8,644 bases of DNA from DAONJL01 sp035405645 [NCBI: bacterium]. Its GTDB lineage: Bacteria > JAGOBX01 > DAONJL01. The notes under the pieces are model-generated. The model did not search any database and was not told the origin of the DNA. It saw only the letters and a program-made list of their open reading frames with translations. Numbering within the stretch: the first letter of the stretch is position 1; each line of letters begins with the position of its first letter. Below, one piece after another: positions 6,527-8,644 of this stretch. Made by a program: the position numbers and the translations under genes. Location of the stretch: the NCBI GenBank assembly GCA_035405645.1, contig DAONJL010000032.1, forward strand, positions 4,671 through 13,314, written 5' to 3'.

Positions 6527-7148
6527 AAATATATATTGCGATATTAGAGATTGTTATAAAGATTGTTCATTATTTGCTAAAATTTTCATTTATGCGCGAT
6601 GTTTGATAGCGCCATTTGAAAAAATTATTAAATATATACCGGAAAAAGGAATAATTGTTGATATTGGTTGCGGTTATGGGATGTTCGCAAATTATATTTC
6701 CACAAAACGAAAAAATTGTAAAATTGTCGGTATAGATTTTAATGATAAGCGGATAGCGGAAAATAAAAAATCAATAACCAATAGAGAAAATATAGATTTT
6801 TTTTGTTGTGATGTTAAAGATTTGGAATTGACAAATTGTGATGTTATATGTATTATTGATTTGATGCATCATATTGATTTTGAGAAACAAAAACAATTGT
6901 TAGAAGAATGTTATAAAAAATTATCAAAAGGCGGACTATTAATTTTTAAAGAAATAGATACAACGCCTAAATGGATGTATTATTGTAATATACTGCATGA
7001 TTCTATAATGGATTTTGGCAATAAATTGCATTTTAGAAATTCAGATGAATATAAAAAATTAATTTGCGAACGCGGTTTCAAATTTAAACAAAAAGAAATA
7101 ATGCATAAAACATATTTATCGCATTATTTGATGATTTTTGAAGTTTGA
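6519..7148 (+). CDS. Class I SAM-dependent methyltransferase
   Basis: This is a 209-residue single-domain Rossmann methyltransferase. Motif I is VDIGCGYG (47-54), preceded by APFEKIIKYIPEKG, which is typical of small-molecule methyltransferases. The acidic residue that binds the ribose is in GIDFND (71-76), motif IV is CIIDLMHHID (111-120), and LSKGGLLIFKEID follows as the usual post-motif strand. There is no signal peptide or membrane helix, so it acts in the cytoplasm, probably O- or N-methylating a sugar or lipid intermediate of this locus. The ATG at 6519 lies inside the end of the radical SAM gene (8-nt overlap), a strong sign of coupling; no Shine-Dalgarno site is seen. A 68-nt gap follows before the acyltransferase. 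The N-terminus has several cysteines (C7, C12, C16, C28), which is a little unusual, but I see no clear metal site. The substrate is unknown. Confidence 0.88.
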   Translation: MFENIYCDIRDCYKDCSLFAKIFIYARCLIAPFEKIIKYIPEKGIIVDIGCGYGMFANYISTKRKNCKIVGIDFNDKRIAENKKSITNRENIDFFCCDVKDLELTNCDVICIIDLMHHIDFEKQKQLLEECYKKLSKGGLLIFKEIDTTPKWMYYCNILHDSIMDFGNKLHFRNSDEYKKLICERGFKFKQKEIMHKTYLSHYLMIFEV

Positions 7149-7216
7149 TTTTTAGAATAATAATCGTTAATTAACTTTTGAAAAATTTTGATAAAAGAGT
7201 TTTTTAAAAATAAATT

Positions 7217-7786
7217 ATGTTTTTAATAGATTATTTAAGATCTTATTGTAAAGAACGGCGTTTGCGCGATTTATTGTCAGTAATAGCAGAAGAATATATA
7301 GTTCCAATATTTAGGAATTTACCTGGAATTGAAGGTATGTTTTTACGGTGGTTGTTATATAAATTAATCTTTAAAAAAATCGGAAAATTAGGGATAATTT
7401 ATCGTGGAATATATTTTGTAAATACTTCTAAATTAGAAGTAGGCGATAATTTGACAATCAATATCGGAGCATTGATAGATTCTCGCGGCGGTGTGAAAAT
7501 AGGTAATAATGTAATGATAGGACCTAATGCTGTTATAATGTCCTTTGACCATAATATCTATGATTTATCAGTGTCAATGCAAAAAGCAAAACCGATATAT
7601 AAAGAGATTATAATAGAAGATGATGTTTGGATAGGCGCAAACTGTGTAGTCAAATGTGGTGTGCGTATAGGAAAAGGCGCGGTTATAGCCGCAGGCGCAG
7701 TTGTCACGCGCGATGTGGAAGAGTATTCGATAGTAGCTGGCGTGCCAGCAAAGAAGATAGGAAGTAGAAATGAAAAAAATATATAA
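7217..7786 (+). CDS. Left-handed beta-helix (hexapeptide) acyltransferase
   Basis: The 189-residue product is a xenobiotic/maltose/WbbJ-type O-acyltransferase. Residues 1-60 form a hydrophobic and basic helical region. Hexapeptide repeats follow from about 73 (LEVGDNLTINIGALIDSRGG; VKIGNNVMIGPNAVI), then the loop bearing the expected catalytic His (SFDHNI, H112). The last coils are IIIEDDVWIGANCVVKCGVRIG and AVIAAGAVVTRDV, ending in the classic VAGVPAKKIG cap (173-182). Such enzymes form trimers and acetylate sugar hydroxyls with acetyl-CoA in the cytoplasm. The ATG at 7217 follows a 68-nt gap and has the context AATAAATTATG shared with the gene at 1895; I see no Shine-Dalgarno site. The 3' end overlaps the next gene by 17 nt. 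The 3' half is noticeably richer in GCG, GGC and CGC codons than the upstream genes. The exact acyl group and acceptor are unknown. Confidence 0.92.
   Translation: MFLIDYLRSYCKERRLRDLLSVIAEEYIVPIFRNLPGIEGMFLRWLLYKLIFKKIGKLGIIYRGIYFVNTSKLEVGDNLTINIGALIDSRGGVKIGNNVMIGPNAVIMSFDHNIYDLSVSMQKAKPIYKEIIIEDDVWIGANCVVKCGVRIGKGAVIAAGAVVTRDVEEYSIVAGVPAKKIGSRNEKNI
7759..7764 (+). promoter_or_regulatory. Shine-Dalgarno site AGGAAG
   Basis: AGGAAG lies five bases before the ATG at 7770 and inside the end of the acyltransferase gene. It is the only clear Shine-Dalgarno match at a gene start in this window, and it supports 7770 as the start despite the 17-nt overlap. Confidence 0.6.
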
Positions 7787-8390
7787 ATGGCTAATTGTTT
7801 TAGTTATATTAGTCATATCAACAATAATATATTTTTTTATTTCAAAAAAGAAAGTTATTATTATCGGAGATTCATATATAGTTAATTTACAAAACTTTTG
7901 TAAAAATTCAAATAATTGCATTAGCCGTAATAATTTTATTTTTTTTGGAATTAATGGAATGACATCAGAGGAGTTGTTATTATCAATAATAAAAAACAAT
8001 ATTTTTCGAAGGATATTTTATTATGATACCGTGTTTATATTAATAGGCACTAATGATATTAAGAAAAATATTGAAGTTAATAGATACATTGAGAATATAA
8101 AAAAAATTATCCAATTAATAACTGCAGAAAAAAGATGGATAAAAAAAAAAATTTATTTGATAAACATTCCAAATATATATTTATTTCCAGAAAATAAATA
8201 TTTTACTCAAGAACAAATAAAAAAAATAAATATATATAATTTAAAACTGAAAGAATTTTTTGGGATTGATAAAATTATAGATATTTATCAAATAAATATT
8301 AAACCAGATAATTATCAAGATGATGGAATTCATTTTAATAAAGTTGGGACAAATAATTTATTTAATGAAATATTAAAAAAAATTGAATGA
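7770..8390 (+). CDS. Membrane-anchored SGNH/GDSL hydrolase
   Basis: The 206-residue product begins with a Lys-rich N-terminus and one hydrophobic helix (about 8-24, no evident cleavage site). The rest is probably held outside the cytoplasmic membrane. The four SGNH blocks are visible: IIGDSY (GDS 33-35, nucleophile S35), GINGMTS (block II Gly about 60-63), IGTND (93-96, N95) and DGIHFNKVG (D185-x2-H188). Family members are esterases or acyltransferases acting on carbohydrate O-acyl groups, lipids or peptidoglycan. Directly after an O-acyltransferase gene, a role in removing or moving acyl groups on the same glycan is plausible but inferred. The start is fixed by AGGAAG five bases upstream; the gene overlaps the acyltransferase by 17 nt. 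Its TGA overlaps the next ATG (ATGA). Composition returns to very AT-rich here, unlike the acyltransferase end just before. Confidence 0.85.
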   Translation: MKKIYKWLIVLVILVISTIIYFFISKKKVIIIGDSYIVNLQNFCKNSNNCISRNNFIFFGINGMTSEELLLSIIKNNIFRRIFYYDTVFILIGTNDIKKNIEVNRYIENIKKIIQLITAEKRWIKKKIYLINIPNIYLFPENKYFTQEQIKKINIYNLKLKEFFGIDKIIDIYQINIKPDNYQDDGIHFNKVGTNNLFNEILKKIE

Positions 8391-8644
8391 AAAAGATTGT
8401 TTTTTCCTTTTTAACTATTTTATTTTTTTTCCTATTATTAGAATTATTAGCTAAAGGATTATTTTTTTATTTAAAAAGCATTAAAAAAGATATGATAATA
8501 TTTAAAAGATTATATAGTAATTATAGTGACTATAATAATATTTATTATAAAGTTTATCCATATTCAATTTTTAGAATGAATGATAAAAATTTAGAAGTAA
8601 AAAAGTATAATGATAAAATAAATAGTTATGGATTTCGTGATGAT
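8387..8644 (+). CDS. N-terminal part of a membrane-anchored protein, probably a second SGNH-like hydrolase (3' end outside the window)
   Basis: An open frame starts at ATG 8387, overlapping the previous stop as ATGA, and runs 86 codons to the window edge without a stop. It begins MKKIVFSFLTILFFFLLLEL, a basic N-terminus followed by one hydrophobic helix (about 4-28), so the product is a membrane-anchored or exported protein. Near the edge it reads INSYGFRDD (78-86). The pattern N-S-x-G-F-R is, from my knowledge of the family, the segment just before the GDS block in polysaccharide-associated SGNH/GDSL hydrolases with an N-terminal helix. The catalytic blocks would lie beyond the window and cannot be seen, so the assignment is provisional. 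The gene is co-transcribed, and probably translationally coupled, with the SGNH gene before it. Confidence 0.65.
   Translation, partial: MKKIVFSFLTILFFFLLLELLAKGLFFYLKSIKKDMIIFKRLYSNYSDYNNIYYKVYPYSIFRMNDKNLEVKKYNDKINSYGFRDD

Noticed and set aside
7154-7165. AGAATAATAATC shared with the 31-bp tandem repeat near 209-220
   Set aside because: It is a 12-nt match of low complexity with no extension on either side and is most likely chance.
7149-7216. Palindrome GTTAATTAAC at 7166-7175 and CTTTT...AAAAG nearby, as a possible operator or terminator
   Set aside because: The stems are short and A/T-only with no GC-rich hairpin, so the structure would be weak. Such palindromes are expected by chance at this composition.
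7574-7999. 141-codon open frame on the - strand
   Set aside because: It lies wholly antisense to the acyltransferase and SGNH hydrolase genes, both of which have clear family motifs. The translation is low-complexity and rich in Ile, Phe, Tyr and Cys, with no recognisable domain.
1-8644. CRISPR array, tRNA or rRNA genes, insertion sequence or a peptide precursor for the SPASM enzyme
   Set aside because: I saw no spaced repeats, cloverleaf sequence, transposase motif or short Cys/Gly-rich gene next to the SPASM gene. The gaps are too short or are explained by the radical SAM remnant.

Overview
This is an extremely AT-rich stretch (G+C about one quarter by eye) with all convincing genes on the + strand. 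It reads as part of a bacterial surface-glycan or glycolipid biosynthesis locus. The standard code fits: several genes end in TGA, and at three junctions that TGA overlaps the next ATG. Shine-Dalgarno sites are nearly absent; only the start at 7770 has a clear one, while several others share the context AAATTATG. I cannot place the organism. A very AT-rich, probably anaerobic bacterium fits, because three radical SAM enzymes are present, two of them with a cobalamin-type domain.

Layout. (1) Positions 2-238 hold the 3' end of an unrecognised gene; a perfect 31-bp tandem duplication changes its last codons and separates it from the next gene. (2) Positions 275-1453 encode a GT-B fold, GT4-type glycosyltransferase. 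(3) Positions 1450-1888 are a gap without an intact gene. It contains the decayed C-terminal part of a cobalamin-type radical SAM gene in at least two, probably more, reading frames. (4) Positions 1895-3310 and 3329-4723 encode two intact tandem cobalamin-type radical SAM enzymes that are diverged but collinear. (5) Positions 4752-5468 encode a GT2 glycosyltransferase. It is followed by a SPASM-type radical SAM enzyme (start best placed at 5468), a class I SAM methyltransferase (6519-7148), a left-handed beta-helix acyltransferase (7217-7786), a membrane-anchored SGNH hydrolase (7770-8390) and the N-terminus of a second membrane-anchored protein, probably also SGNH (8387 to the window end).

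How the genes may work together. The two glycosyltransferases would build a glycan or glycolipid. The methyltransferase, acyltransferase and SGNH proteins would decorate or trim it. The three radical SAM enzymes would carry out difficult chemistry, such as C-methylation, C-C bond formation or sugar/lipid rearrangement, on a substrate that the sequence does not reveal. From 4752 onward most genes overlap or are tightly packed and look like one transcription unit. The upstream half is looser and carries scars (the duplication and the pseudogene), as expected in a fast-changing glycan locus. The two halves also differ in codon use: GCG, GCC and CGC codons are almost absent in the first glycosyltransferase but common from 4752 on.
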